Below, one piece after another: positions 12,066 to 23,850 of a stretch of DNA of 45,329 nt. Every line of letters starts with the position of its first letter. Position 1 is the stretch's first letter. The DNA lies in assembly GCA_023375785.1 (NCBI GenBank), contig SZWC01000816.1:1545-46873 (forward strand), read 5' to 3'. The translations under genes were made by a program, and so were the position numbers. The notes below the pieces were generated by a model. It saw nothing but the letters and a program-made list of their open reading frames with translations, ran no database searches and was not told the DNA's origin. The stretch is from Penium margaritaceum. Taxonomy: Eukaryota > Streptophyta > Zygnematophyceae > Desmidiales > Peniaceae.

Positions 12066-12421
12066 GACGAAGTAACGCGCGCCCCCAACAGACGGCGTCT
12101 TGATCGGCACACATCACTGTGCACGACCTCGAGCAGGTTCTCGGCCCGCCGTTGTCCGTCTTCGAACGGCTTGCCCTTTGCCTTGCCCACGGTGCAAGGT
12201 TTGCACTTGTGCTCTGCGGAATCTGCTGCTGCGTCAGCTGCACCGGTGATGTTGAGGCCGCGAACCATGTTGTGCTTCGCCATCTCTTGCACGACTGCGG
12301 GCGACGAGTGCCCTAGCCGCGGATGCCACAGGTGCAGGTCTGCTCCCCCGCCTTTTGCGAGGTTGACGACGCGTGCTGGCGGGTCTGCTGCGTCTGATGC
12401 CGAGGGGATGACCTTGGTCAA
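12062..12421 (-). pseudogene. Copia-A GAG-pre-integrase domain and start of integrase
   Basis: The translation contains LHLWHPRLGHSS, EMAKHNMVRGL and CKPCTVGKAKGKPF, the His2-Cys2 zinc-binding pre-integrase motif of copia polyproteins. It is followed by EVVHSDVC with the first integrase Asp. The frame differs from protease upstream (shift near 12420) and from the integrase core downstream (shift near 12100, after HSDVC). Restoring either shift would make the familiar copia order continuous, so this is a decayed polyprotein and not a separate gene. Confidence 0.9.
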
Positions 12422-12834
12422 CGATGTCGAGGCCTCCCTCGCGCTTCGCCTCTAGCACGACCTCGCCGCCGCCGTCCATCCGCTCGACTGCACCTTTCCT
12501 GCGGAAGAGGACTTCATACCCCTTGTCTGTCAAGCGGCTCAAACTCAAAATGTCAGCCAGGCCGAGGACATGTTGCACATTTTGAATCACACATTGCGCC
12601 TTTTTTCCACCAACCACCACCTCTACGTCCACATCACCTTGACCGGCCGCAGGTTCGACCTTGCCGTTGGCGGTCACCATTGACTTGGCAGACTTGGTGT
12701 AGTTGATGAACCCCACCTTTTCGACTTGGGTATGCTCCTCCGCACCTGAGTCGAGGCACCGCCGGTTGGCGTCCTTCGGGTCGTGGTTCTTTGTGTTGTT
12801 GAGGAGCACCTTCTTGCATTTGGCGCCTTTGCTG
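12422..12834 (-). pseudogene. Copia-A aspartic protease region
   Basis: In the same frame as the zinc knuckle, the sequence CLDSGAEEHTQ (near 12745-12756 for the catalytic LDSG) is the copia retropepsin active site with Asp present. It is followed by MVTANGKVE, GGKKAQCVIQNVQHV and LSLSRLTDKGYEVLF, the usual protease to pre-integrase spacer. The family cleaves its Gag-Pol precursor with this enzyme as a dimer. The frame is lost near 12420. There is no stop between zinc knuckle and protease here, unlike Copia-B and Copia-C. Confidence 0.88.
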
Positions 12835-13610
12835 CCAGCCTGCGCCTCGTCCGGACACTCCTTGGCCCAATGGCCCTCCTTGCCACAGTTATGGCATGCA
12901 CCCTTCTTGGCGCCCTTCTTGCCGCCGCCCTTACTGCCGCCTCGCTTGCCGCTGCTGCTGCCACCATGCATTTTGGTGATCAGGGAAGTTGAGGATGACA
13001 AGGTCTCGCCACCGCTCCGACGGTGCACCTCGTTGCAGATGTACTCGGCGACTACGCCGTAGGTGAGTTTTTACTCCTCCCAACCTCCCAGTAGAGTGAT
13101 GAGAGGACCCCAACTGTCGGGTAGAGCCATGAGGAGCACCATTGCCTGCATCTTTGTATCAATCTTCCACCCCACATCATTGCATTGTGAGGCAAGAGAC
13201 TCAATCTGTTGCATGGCTGAAATGACGTCCTCACCCTCCTCGATCCTCACCGTCAATAGTCGCTTTATTGCGAAGATCTTGTTGGCTAGGGATGTTTATT
13301 GGTGGATGGAGCAGAGCTTCTTCCACGCGTCGGCTACCAGCTCGCAGCCATGGATATAGCCCCACTGAGATTCATGCAGTGCCGACAGTAGGAGCATTAG
13401 CGCCTCCGTGTTCTTTCTCGCGAAGGCCATCTTCTCCTCGTCTGTTGCACTCGCATCTTGAACCTCCGTGCCCTTCATGAGACCCAGCAGTCCCTTGTGC
13501 GCGAGGTAGATCCCAAAATGCCACCGCCATAGCCCAAAGCCTGGGCCGTCCATGTATTTTTGGATGGGCGAGGACTCTGTCTTCTGCGCTATGTTGAACT
13601 TCTGCAATGG
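12835..13610 (-). pseudogene. Copia-A gag with CCHC zinc knuckle
   Basis: One frame runs from about 13607 through gag into protease but has in-frame TAA stops at 13296-13298 and 13071-13073. Recognisable pieces are GFGLWRWHF, WGYIHGCELVADAWKKL, LANKIFAIKRLL, IEEGEDVISAMQQIESLA and LLMALPDSWGPLITLLGGW, the UBN2/retrotrans_gag type of plant copia. A basic Gly/Lys-rich stretch and the knuckle CHNCGKEGHWAKEC (12855-12896) follow. It closely resembles the gag of Copia-C and is more distant from that of Copia-B. I cannot place a convincing ATG; the open segments that begin here use non-ATG codons. Confidence 0.9.
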
Positions 13611-13700
13611 ACAGTCTCAACGTGCGACAGCGAAGTCGCCCCGGGCGACACTCCCGTGCGTTTGCGGAAGCCGTGAATCCTTGATAGGCAGGTCAGGGCC

Positions 13701-13717
13701 GTGGGCCCATAACCCTT
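13701..13717 (-). promoter_or_regulatory. Copia-A primer-binding site for half initiator tRNA-Met
   Basis: After the 5' LTR the minus strand reads AA then GGGTTATGGGCCCAC. Its complement, GTGGGCCCATAACCC on the plus strand, is the anticodon stem-loop of eukaryotic initiator tRNA-Met (recalled sequence, anticodon CAU). Drosophila copia, Ty5 and Volvox Osser are known to prime with an internal tRNA-iMet fragment rather than its 3' end. The same site occurs at the same two-base spacing in Copia-B and, with two changes, in Copia-C. Confidence 0.85.
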
Positions 13718-14432
13718 CGTCAGGGTTGCTGTCCTGGCATGCCCTGAACTGCCTGAGTGTTCACGGCTCCTTGGTGCAAAGAAACTTCCGAAGGGAGGTG
13801 TGTGCTTTGGGTCGCCACAACACCAAGGAAGCAAAATTCTGGCAGAATACAGATTGTGGAAACTGAGAAAGGCTGGGAATCATCAATGGTTAGTTATTTT
13901 GGCAAGATTACATCATATTCGTACAGCCTGTGATCTAAGCTTTCCAACACATCCAAGCACATTTAAAACGGAGCAGTAGAGCCCCTGCTACGGCCGTTAG
14001 AGTAAGCCATGGTAGAGCCGAGCCGCCCACAATACCCACGAACGGGAATGACGGGAGGCGCTTCGACCGTGGCCTGTCGAAGCGCCCTTCCTGTCATCCC
14101 AACGTGGGGGGAGGCTCGCCCTGGTCCAGAAAACCATCCACATCCCTTTTGTTCATGGCCCATGTGCCCTTGGAGCTCATTGAAGTCGAGCTCAGATCAT
14201 TGGTGGTGGAATTACTCCGTCACCAATGACGGAACCCAGATTCCACCCACCTACCACCCGAACTTCGGATGGGGCTATCTTTCTGAATTCTCAACCAAAT
14301 CGAGCAACAGAAAGCTTGAAACTGCATGGCGAAATGCAAGGAGTCCAAATCTACAATCATACATCCAACCACTCCCTAGTGGTCGAACCAGGAAAACGGC
14401 AAACGGCATCCATGGCAGGGGATTTTTTAACA
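13718..14432 (-). repeat. Copia-A 5' LTR
   Basis: It aligns with the 3' LTR at 8006-8726 and starts TGTTAAAAAATCCCC at 14432 in element orientation. Its inner end reads CAACCCTGACG, one base changed from the expected terminal CA. It is followed by the ACCCG target duplication and then minisatellite. The hairpin described in the other LTR is intact at 14057-14086. Confidence 0.92.
14057..14086. other. perfect 11-bp-stem hairpin in Copia-A 5' LTR
   Basis: GGCGCTTCGAC at 14057-14067 pairs exactly with GTCGAAGCGCC at 14076-14086, with loop CGTGGCCT. Stem bases are identical to the 3' LTR copy while the loop has one substitution. Confidence 0.85.
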
Positions 14433-14437
14433 ACCCG
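14433..14437. repeat. target-site duplication ACCCG, right side of Copia-A
   Basis: ACCCG directly follows the AACA end of the LTR and matches 8001-8005. It belongs to the minisatellite unit interrupted by the insertion. Confidence 0.9.
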
Positions 14438-15542
14438 GCTTTCAGATATGTGACCCGGCTTTCGTTTCTGTGGCCCAGCTTTGGTTTTTGTGATACGGCT
14501 TTGGTTTCTGTGACCCGGGTTTGGTTTCAGTGACCCCACTTTGGTTTCTTTGACCCGGCTTTGGTTCCAGTGACCCAGCTTTGGTTTTGGTGACCTGGAT
14601 TTGGTTTCTATGACCCGGCTTTCAATTGTGTGACCGGGCTTTTGTTTCTATGACCCGGCGTTGCTTTCTGTAGCCGGGCTTTGGTTTCTGTGGCCTGGCT
14701 TTGGTTTTTGTGACCTGGCTTTGGTTCTTTTGACCCGACTTTGATTTCTGTGACCCAGCGTTGGTTTTTGTGACCCGGCTTTGGTGCCTGTGACGCGGCT
14801 TTGCTTTCTGTGACCCGGATTTGGTTTCAGTGACCCAGATTTGGTTCCGGTGACCCTGCTTTGGTTTCTGTGATTCAGTTTTGGTTTCTGTGACCCACCT
14901 TTGGTCTCTGTGACGTGGCTTTGGTTTTTGTGACCCGGCATTGGTTTCTGTGACCCGGCTTTGGTTTTTGTGACCTGGCTTTGGTTTTTGTGACCCGTCT
15001 TGCGTTTGTGTTACCTGGCTTTGCTTTCTGTGACCTGGCTTTGGTGTCTTTGACCCCGCTTTGGTTTCCGGGACGTGGCTTTGAATGATGTGACCCGGCT
15101 TTGGTTTATGTGACCCCGTTTGTGTTTCTGTAACCCGGATTTAGTTTCTGTGACTCGGCTTTGGTTTCTATGACCCGGCTTTGGTTTCTGTGACCCAGCT
15201 TTGGTTTCTGTGACCCGGCTTTGGTTTCCGTAACCCGGATTTAGTTTCTGTGACCCAGCTTTGGTTTATGTGACCCGGCTTTGGTTTCTGTGACTGAGCT
15301 TTGGTTTCTGTGACCCGGCTTTTGTTTTTGTGACCCTGATTTAGTTTCTGTCACCCCTCTCTGGCTTGTGCGACCCGGCTTTGGTTTCTGTGACCCGGCT
15401 TTGGTTTCTATGGCCCAGTTTTGGTTTCTGTGACCCGGCTTTGGTCTCCGTGACCTCGCTTTGGTTTCAATGACCCAGCATTGGTTTCTTTGACCCGGCT
15501 TAGGCTTCTGAGGCCCGGCTTTGGTTTCTGTGACCCGGCTTT

Positions 15543-16201
15543 GGTTTCGTTACCCGGCTTTTGTTTCTGTGACCCGGCGTTGGTTTCTGTGACCCGGCTT
15601 TGGTTTCTGTGACCCAGCTTTGGTTTCTGTGACCCGGCTTTGGTTCATGTGACCCAGATTTGGTTTATGTGACCCAGCTATAGTTTCTCTGACCCGGATT
15701 TGGTTTTTGTGACCCGGCTTAGGTTTCAGTGACCCGGTTTCGGATTCTGTGACCTGGCCTTGGTTTCTGCGACCTGGCTTTGGCTAATGTGACCTGGCTT
15801 TTCTTTTTGTGAACAGGCTTTGGTTTCTGTGACCCGGCTTTGGTTTCTGTGACCCGGCTTTGGTTTCTGTGACCCGGCTTTGGTTTCTGTGACCCGGCTT
15901 TGGTTTCGTTACCCGGCTTTTGTTTCTGTGACCCGGCGTTGGTTTCTGTGACCCGGCTTTGGTTTCTGTGACCCAGCTTTGGTTTCTGTGACCCGGCTTT
16001 GGTTCATGTGACCCAGATTTGGTTTATGTGACCCAGCTATAGTTTCTCTGACCCGGATTTGGTTTTTGTGATCCGGTTTGGGTTTCAGTGACCCGGTTTT
16101 GGATTATGTGACCTGGCCTTGGTTTCTGTGACCTGGCTTTGGCTAATGTGACCCGGCTTTTCTTTTTGTGACCAGGCTTTGGTTTCTGTGACCCGGCTTT
16201 G
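15543..16201 (-). repeat. 359-bp duplication within the minisatellite
   Basis: Eighteen units beginning with the unusual GGTTTCGTTACCCGG (one base short) at 15543 recur from 15902 in the same order. Shared markers are CCCGGCGTTGG, GGTTCATGTGACCCAGATTT, CAGCTATAGTTTC and GGCTAATGTGACC. The copies differ at several positions, so this duplication is older than the 40-bp and 259-bp blocks. Confidence 0.88.
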
Positions 16202-18305
16202 CTTTTTGTTACATGGCTTTGGTTTCCGTGACCCGGCTTTGGTTTATGTGACCCAGCGTTGGTTTATGTTACCCGGCTTTGGTTTCTGTCACCTGTATTT
16301 GGTTTCTGTCACGTGGCTTTGGTTTCAGTGACCCTGCCTTGATTTATGTGAACCGGCTTTGATTTTTGTCAACCGGCTTTGGTTTCTTTGATCCGGCTTT
16401 GGTTTCTGGGACCCGGCTTTGGTTTCTGTGACCTAGCTTTGGCTTCTGTGGCCGGACTTTGGTTTCTATGACCCGACTTTGGTTTCTCTGACCCGGCTTT
16501 CGTTTCAATGACCCGGCTTTGGTTTATGTGACCTGGCTTTGGTTTCTGTTACCAGGCTTTGGTTTATGTGCCCCGGCTTTGGTTTTTGTGACCCGGCTTT
16601 TGGTTTTGTGACCCGGCTTTGGTTTCTGTGACCCCGCTTTGGTTCCTGTGACCGGGCTTTGGTTTCTATGACCCAGCTTTTGTTTTGTATGATCCGACAT
16701 AGGTTTATGTGACCCACCTGTGGTTCTGTGACCGGGCTTTGGTTTCTATGACCCGGCTTTAATTCATGTGACCCGGGTTTGGATTTTGTGACCCGGCTTT
16801 GGTGTGTGTGACCCGGATTTAGTTTTTGTCACCCGGCTTTGATTGTTGTGACCCGGCTTTGATTGTTGTGACCCGGCTTTTGTTTTTGTGACCCGGCTTT
16901 TGGTTTTGTTACACGATTTTGGTTTATGTGACCCGGCTTTGGTTCTGTGACCCAGCTTTGGTTTTTTTGACAGGCTTTGGTTTCTGTGACCCGGTTCTGG
17001 TTTCTGTGACCCGCCTTTGGTTTCCAGGACCCAGTTTTGGTTTCTGTATCCCAGCTTTGGTTTCTCCGGCCCGGTTTTGGGTTCTGTGACCCGACTTTGG
17101 TTTTCATGACATGGCTTTGGTTTCTGTGACCCGATGTTGGTTTCTGTGATCCGGTTTTGGTTTCTGTGACCCGGCCTTGGTTTCTGTCAACCGGCTTTGG
17201 TTTCTGTGACCCGACGTTTGTTTCTGTGACCCGGATTTGGTTGTGTGACATGAGTTTTGGGTTTGTGTGACTCGGCTTTGGTTTCCGTGAACCGGCTTTG
17301 GTTTCTGTGACCTGGCTTTGGTTTCTGTGATCCGGATTTGGTCTCTGTGACCCGGCTTTGGTTTCAGTAACCAGGCTTTGATTTTTACGGCCCGGCTTTG
17401 GATTCTGTGACCCGGCTTTTGTTTATGTTACCCGATTGTGGTCTCCGTGACCCAGCTTTGGTTTCTCTGACCCGGCTTTCCTTATGATGACCCAGCTTTG
17501 GTTTGTGTGACCCGGCTTTGGTTTGTGTGACCCGAGTTTGGTTTCGATGACCCGGCTTTGGTTGCTGTGAGCCGGCTTTGGTCTTTGTGAGCCGGCATTG
17601 GTGTTTGTGACGGAGCTTTGGTTTCTGTCACCTGGCTTTAGTTTTTGCGACCCGGCTTTGTTTTTGATAACCCGGCTTTGCTTTCTGTGACCCGGCTTTG
17701 GTTTCTGTGACCCGGCTTTGGTTGTTGTGACCCGGTTTGGTTTCTGTGACCTGGCTTTGGTTTCAGTGACGTGGCATTCATTTCTGTGACGTGGCTTTGG
17801 TTTCTGTGACTCGGCTTTCGTTCTTGTGACTCGGCTTTAATTTCTGTGATGTGGCTTTGGTTTATGTGATCCGGCTTTGGTTTATTGTACCCGGCTTTGG
17901 TTTCTGTTACCCGACTTGAGGTTTTTGGACCTGGCTTTAGTTTATGTGACCCGGTTTTGGTTTTTGTGACCCGGCTTTGGTTTCTGTGACCAGGCTTCGA
18001 TTTCAGTGACACGGCTCTGGTTTCTGTTAACTGGGATTGGCTTCTCTGATCCGGCTTTGGTTTCTAAGACCTGGCTTTGCTTTCTGTGACCCGGCTTTGG
18101 TTTATGTGACCCGGCTTTGGTTTTTGTGATCCGGCTTTGGTTTCTGTGACCCGGGTTTTGTTTCTGTGACCGCGCTTTGGTTTTTGCGACCCAGCTGTGG
18201 TTTCTGTCACCCGGCTTTGGGTTTTGTGACTCGGCTTTCATCCTCTGTGACCCGGCTTTGGTTTTTGTGACCCGGCTTCGGTTTTTGTGACCTGGCTTTG
18301 GTTTG

Positions 18306-18323
18306 TGTGCACGGCTTTGCACA
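18306..18323. other. inversion junction of the minisatellite array
   Basis: Left of here every unit is TGACCCGG-type on the plus strand; right of here every unit is CAGAAACC-type. The junction reads TGTGC, ACGGCTTT, GCACA: a 5-bp perfect inverted repeat around an 8-base loop. Extending outward, GGTTTGTGTGC pairs with GCACAGAAACC at all but one position. The last left-facing unit lacks three bases of its ACCC core. This is the only orientation switch in the window. It fits a fold-back or inverted-duplication origin, which is inference. Confidence 0.9.
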
Positions 18324-20240
18324 GAAACCAAAGCCGGGTCACATAAACCAAAGCTTGGTCACAGAAACCAATGCCGGGTCACAAAAACCAAAGCGACGTC
18401 ACAGAAACCAAAGCTGGGTCACATAAACCAAAACCGAGTCACTGCAACCAACGCAGGGTCACAGAAATCAAAGCCGGGTCACAGAAACAAAAGCTGGGTA
18501 ACAGAAACCAAAGCCAGGTCACAGAAACCAAGGCCAGGTCACACAAACGAAGGCAGAGTCACTGAAACCAACGCCATGTCACTGAAACCAAAGCCAGGTC
18601 ACATAAACCAATGCCAGGTCACAGAAACCGAGCCGGATCACAGAAACCACAGCCGGGTAACAGAAACCAAAGTCTGGTCAGAGAAACCAAAGCCGGGTCA
18701 CTAAAACCAAAGCCGGGTCACAAAAACCAAAGCTGGGTCACAAAAACCAAAGCTAGGTCACAAAAACCAAAGCCGGGTCACATAAACCAAAGCCGGGTCA
18801 CATAAACCAAAGCCAGGTCACATAAACCAAAGCCAGGTCACAGAAACCAAAACAGGGTCACAGGAACCAAAACCGGGTCAATGAAACCAAAACCGGGTCC
18901 CAAAACCCAAAACCAGGTCACAAAACCCAAAGCGGGGTCACTGAACATGACGCCAGGTCATGTAAGTCAAAAGCTGGATCACAGACGCCAAGGTCTGGTC
19001 ACAAAAACCAGACTGGGTTTATAGAAACTTAAGTGGGGTCACAGAAAGCAGAGCCGGGTCACAGAAACCAAAGCTGGGTATCAGAAACAAAAGCCGGATC
19101 ACAGAAACAAAAGTTGGGTCACAAAAACCAAAGAAGGGTCACAGAAACCAGCGCCATGACACCAAAACCGAAGCCCGTTCACAGAAACCAAAGCTTGGTC
19201 ACAGAAACCAAAGCCGGATCACATGAACAAAAGCCGGGTCACATAAACCAATGCCGGGTCACAGAAACCAAAGCCAGGTCACAAAAACCAAAGCCGATAC
19301 ACAAAAATAAAAGCCGGGTCAAAGACACCAAAGTTGGGTCACAAAAACCAAAGCCGGGTCCCAGAAACCAAGCCGGGTCACAGGAACCAAGGCCGGGTCA
19401 TGGAAACCAAAGCAAGGTCACAGGAACCAACGCCGGGTCATACAACCCAAAGCCGGGTCACGGAAACCAAAGTCGGGTCACAGAAACCAAATCTAGGTCA
19501 CAAAACCCAAAGCCGGGTCACAGAAACCAAAGCCAGATCACACAAACCAAAGCCGGGTCACAGAAACCAATGCCGGGTCACAAAAATCAAAGCCGGGTCA
19601 CATAAACCAGAGCCGGGTCACATAAACCAAAGGCGGGTCACATAGATCAAAGTTGGATCACAGAAACAAAATCTGGGTCACAAAAACCAATGCCGGGTCA
19701 CAGAAACCAAAGCCGGGTGACAGAGACCAAGGTGGGGTCACAAAAACCAGAGCGGGGTCACAGGAAACAAAGCCAAGTCATAGACACCAAAACCGGGTCA
19801 CAAAAACCAAAGCCGGGTAACAGAAACCAAAGCCGGATCACAAAAACCAAAGCTGGGTCACACAAAGGAAAGCCAGGTCACAGAAACCAAAGCCAGGTCA
19901 CAAAACCCAAAGCCAGGTCACAGAAACTTAGCCGGGTCACAGGAACCAAGGCCCGGTCACAGAAACCAACGCCTGGTCACTGAAACCGAAGGCGGGTCAC
20001 AGAAACCAAAGCCGGGTCACAAAAAACAACACCGAGTCTTAGAAACAAAATCTGGGTCATGAAAACCAAAGCCGGGAAACATAAACCAAAGCCAGGTCAT
20101 TGAAACCAAAGCCGGAACACAGAAACCAAAGCCAGGTCATAGAAACCAAAACCGGGTCACAGAAACCAAAGTGGGGTCACAGAAACCAAAGCCGGGTAAC
20201 ATAAACCAAAGCCGGGTCACAAAAACCAAAGCCGGGTCAC

Positions 20241-20400
20241 AGAAACCAAAGCCGGGTAACAGAAACCAAATCGGATCACAGAAACCAAAGCCGGGTCACA
20301 GAAACCAAAGCCCGGTAACATAAACCAAAGCCGTGACACAGAAACCAAAGCCGGGTCACAGAAACCAAAGCCGGGTAACAGAAACCAAATCGGATCACAG
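20241..20400 (+). repeat. 119-bp local duplication
   Basis: The marker GCCGGGTAACAGAAACC followed by a 19-bp unit AAATCGGATCAC occurs at about 20251 and again at about 20370, with matching neighbours. The period is six units minus one base. Confidence 0.7.
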
Positions 20401-20620
20401 AAACCAAAGCCGGGTCACAGAAACCAAAGCCTGGTCACTGAAACTAAAGCCCATCACTACAACTATATCTGGGAGGCAACAACCAAAGCCGGGTCACAGA
20501 AACCAAAGCTAGGTCACAAAAACCAAAGCCGGGTCACATAAACCAACGCGGGTCATATAAATCAAAAACGGGTCACAGAAACCAAAGCTGGGTCACAGAA
20601 ACCAAAGCCGGGTCACAGAA

Positions 20621-20820
20621 ACCAAAGCCTGATCACAAAACCCAAAGCCGTGTCACACAAACCAAAGCGGGGTCACAGAAACCAGAGTGGAGTCACAGAA
20701 ACCAAAGCCGGGTCACAGAAACCAAAGCCTGATCACAAAACCCAAAGCCGTGTCACACAAACCAAAGCGGGGTCACAGAAACCAGAGTGGAGTCACAGAA
20801 ACCAAAGCCAGACCACAAAC
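20621..20820 (+). repeat. 100-bp local duplication
   Basis: Five consecutive units with variants GCCTGATCAC, AAAACCCAAAGCCGTGTCAC, AAAGCGGGGTCAC and AGAGTGGAGTCAC are repeated exactly with a 100-bp offset (20621 and 20721). Confidence 0.85.
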
Positions 20821-22480
20821 ACCAAAGCCGGGTCACAGAAACCAAAGCCGGGTCTCGGAAACCAAAGCTTGATTAGAGAAATAAAAGCTATGTCACCAAA
20901 ACCAAAGCGGGGTCACAGAAACCAAAGCCGGTTCACGGAAACCAAAGCCGAGTCACAGAATCCAAAGCCCAATGACAGAAACCAAAGCCAAGTCACAGAC
21001 ACCAAAGCTGGGACACAGAAACCAAAGCCAGGTCACAGAAACCAAACCCTGGTCACAGAAACCAAAGCCGAGCACAACAACCAAAGCCCGGTCATTGAAA
21101 CCAAACCCGGGTTACAGAAACCAAAGCCAGGTCATTGAAACCAAATCCGGGTCACATGAACCAAAACCGGGTCACAGAAACCAAAGCCGGTTCATAGAAA
21201 CCACAGCCGGGTGACAGAAACCAAGGCCGGTTCTATGAAACCAGATCCGGATCACAAAAAACAAAGCTGGGTCACAGAAACCAAGCACGTCACAGAAACC
21301 AAAGCATGGTCACATAAACCAAAGTCGGGTCACAGAAACCAAAGCCGGTCCAAAGAAACCAAAGCCGGGTCACAAAAACCAAGCTGGGATACACATTCCA
21401 AAGCCGGGTCACAAAAACCGAAGCGGGGACACAATAACCAAAGCCGGGTCACAGAAACCAACGCCGGGTCAGAGAAACCAAAGCCGGGTAACAGAAACCA
21501 AAGTAAGGTCACAGAAACCAAAGCTGGGTCACATAAATCAAAGTCGGATCACAGAAACAAAAGCTGGGTCACAGAAACCAAAGCCGGGTCATAGAAACAA
21601 AAGCCGGTTCACAAAAACCAAATCCGGGTCACAGAAACCAAAGCCGGGTAACAGAAACATAAGCTGGGTCACAGAAAACTAAAATGGGTCACAGAAACCA
21701 AAGCCGGGACACAGAAACCAAACCCAGGTACCAAAAACCAAAGCCAGGTCATAAAAACCAAAGCCGGGTCACAGAAACCGAGCCGGTTCAAAAAAAGCAA
21801 AGCTGGGTCACAGAAACCAAAGTCTGGTAGCAGAAACCAAAGCCGGGTCACAAAAACCAAAGCCGGGTCACAAAAACCAAAGATGGGTCACAAAAACCAA
21901 AGCCGGGTCACATAAACCAAAGCCGGGTCACATTAACCAAACCCAGGTCACATTATCCAAAGCCAGGTCACAGAAACCAAAACCGGGTCACGGAAACCAA
22001 ACCTAGGTCACAGAAACCAATGCCGGGTCCCAAAAACCAAAACTGGGTCACAAAACCCAAAGCGAGGTCACAGAACACGCAGCCGGGTCATAGAAGCCAA
22101 AAGCCAGATCATAGACACGACCGTCTGGTCACAGAAACCAGAGCGGGATCACAAAACCCAAAGCGGGGTCACAGAGAGCAAAGCCAAGTCACAGAAACCA
22201 AAGAAGGGTCTCAGAAACCAAAGCCGGATCACAGAAATAAAAGTTTGGTCATACAAACCAAAGAAGGGACACAGAAACCAAAGCAAGGTCACCAAAACCA
22301 AAGCCGGTTCACATAAACCAAAGCTTGGTCACATAAACCAAAGCCGGATCAAAAGAACTAAAGCTGGGTCACAGAAACCAAAGCCGGGTCACAGAAACAA
22401 AAGCCGGTTCACAAAAGCCAAAGCCGGGTCACAGAAACTGAAGCCGGGTCACAGAAACCAACGCCTCGTCACAGAAACCA

Positions 22481-23850
22481 AAGCCAGGTCATAGAAACCA
22501 AAGCCGAGTCACAGAAACCAAAGCCAGGTCATAGAAACCAAAGCCGAGTCACAGAAACCAAAGCCAGGTCATAGAAACCAAAGCCGAGTCACAGAAACCA
22601 AAGCCAGGTCATAGAAACCAAAGCCGAGTCACAGAAACCAAAGCCAGGTCATAGAAACCAAAGCCGAGTCACAGAAACCAAAGCCAGGTCATAGAAACCA
22701 AAGCCGAGTCACAGAAACCAAAGCCAGGTCATAGAAACCAAAGCCGAGTCACAGAAACCAAAGCCAGGTCATAGAAACCAAAGCCGAGTCACAGAAACCA
22801 AAGCCAGGTCATAGAAACCAAAGCCGAGTCACAGAAACCAAAGCCAGGTCATAGAAACCAAAGCCGAGTCACAGAAACCAAAGCCAGGTCATAGAAACCA
22901 AAGCCGAGTCACAGAAACCAAAGCCAGGTCATAGAAACCAAAGCCGAGTCACAGAAACCAAAGCCAGGTCATAGAAACCAAAGCCGAGTCACAGAAACCA
23001 AAGCCAGGTCATAGAAACCAAAGCCGAGTCACAGAAACCAAAGCCAGGTCATAGAAACCAAAGCCGAGTCACAGAAACCAAAGCCAGGTCATAGAAACCA
23101 AAGCCGAGTCACAGAAACCAAAGCCAGGTCATAGAAACCAAAGCCGAGTCACAGAAACCAAAGCCAGGTCATAGAAACCAAAGCCGAGTCACAGAAACCA
23201 AAGCCAGGTCATAGAAACCAAAGCCGAGTCACAGAAACCAAAGCCAGGTCATAGAAACCAAAGCCGAGTCACAGAAACCAAAGCCAGGTCATAGAAACCA
23301 AAGCCGAGTCACAGAAACCAAAGCCAGGTCATAGAAACCAAAGCCGAGTCACAGAAACCAAAGCCAGGTCATAGAAACCAAAGCCGAGTCACAGAAACCA
23401 AAGCCAGGTCATAGAAACCAAAGCCGAGTCACAGAAACCAAAGCCAGGTCATAGAAACCAAAGCCGAGTCACAGAAACCAAAGCCAGGTCATAGAAACCA
23501 AAGCCGAGTCACAGAAACCAAAGCCAGGTCATAGAAACCAAAGCCGAGTCACAGAAACCAAAGCCAGGTCATAGAAACCAAAGCCGAGTCACAGAAACCA
23601 AAGCCAGGTCATAGAAACCAAAGCCGAGTCACAGAAACCAAAGCCAGGTCATAGAAACCAAAGCCGAGTCACAGAAACCAAAGCCAGGTCATAGAAACCA
23701 AAGCCGAGTCACAGAAACCAAAGCCAGGTCATAGAAACCAAAGCCGAGTCACAGAAACCAAAGCCAGGTCATAGAAACCAAAGCCGAGTCACAGAAACCA
23801 AAGCCAGGTCATAGAAACCAAAGCCGAGTCACAGAAACCAAAGCCAGGTC
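22481..23850 (+). repeat. higher-order repeat: 40-bp dimer, about 34 perfect copies
   Basis: Two 20-bp variants alternate strictly: AAGCCAGGTCATAGAAACCA and AAGCCGAGTCACAGAAACCA. From 22481 to 23850 (1,370 bp) I see no deviation in any 40-bp copy, while units on both sides differ from each other at several positions. This indicates very recent amplification of one dimer by slippage, unequal exchange or rolling-circle reinsertion. Assembly of identical copies this short is unreliable, so the true copy number may differ. Confidence 0.95.

Larger units (their letters stand above)
8006..14432 (-). mobile_element. Copia-A: complete but degenerate Ty1/copia LTR retrotransposon
   Basis: A full-structure element on the minus strand: two LTRs (721 and 715 bp), a primer-binding site, gag with a CCHC zinc knuckle, aspartic protease, H2C2 pre-integrase motif, DDE integrase, reverse transcriptase, RNase H, a polypurine tract and a 5-bp target duplication. 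Integrase ahead of RT defines the copia superfamily. The coding frame is broken by two TAA stops in gag (13296-13298, 13071-13073) and by frameshifts near 12420, 12100, 11200 and 9900. The RT motif is YVDN rather than YVDD. Two in-frame duplications, each with a single N at its midpoint, inflate the length by 705 bp; without them the element is about 5.7 kb, normal for copia. By eye the LTRs are in the low 90s percent identical, so the insertion is older than Copia-B. Confidence 0.95.
14433..18319 (-). repeat. 20-bp minisatellite, left arm, second block
   Basis: About 194 units continue in the same orientation as 333-8005 (TGACCCGGCTTTGGTTTCTG on plus). A run at about 15821-15900 is nearly perfect consensus. 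Units near 14505-15150 match, variant by variant, those at 5415-6130. That indicates a longer duplicated segment about 2.6 kb apart once Copia-A is removed. The block ends at the orientation switch. Confidence 0.97.
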
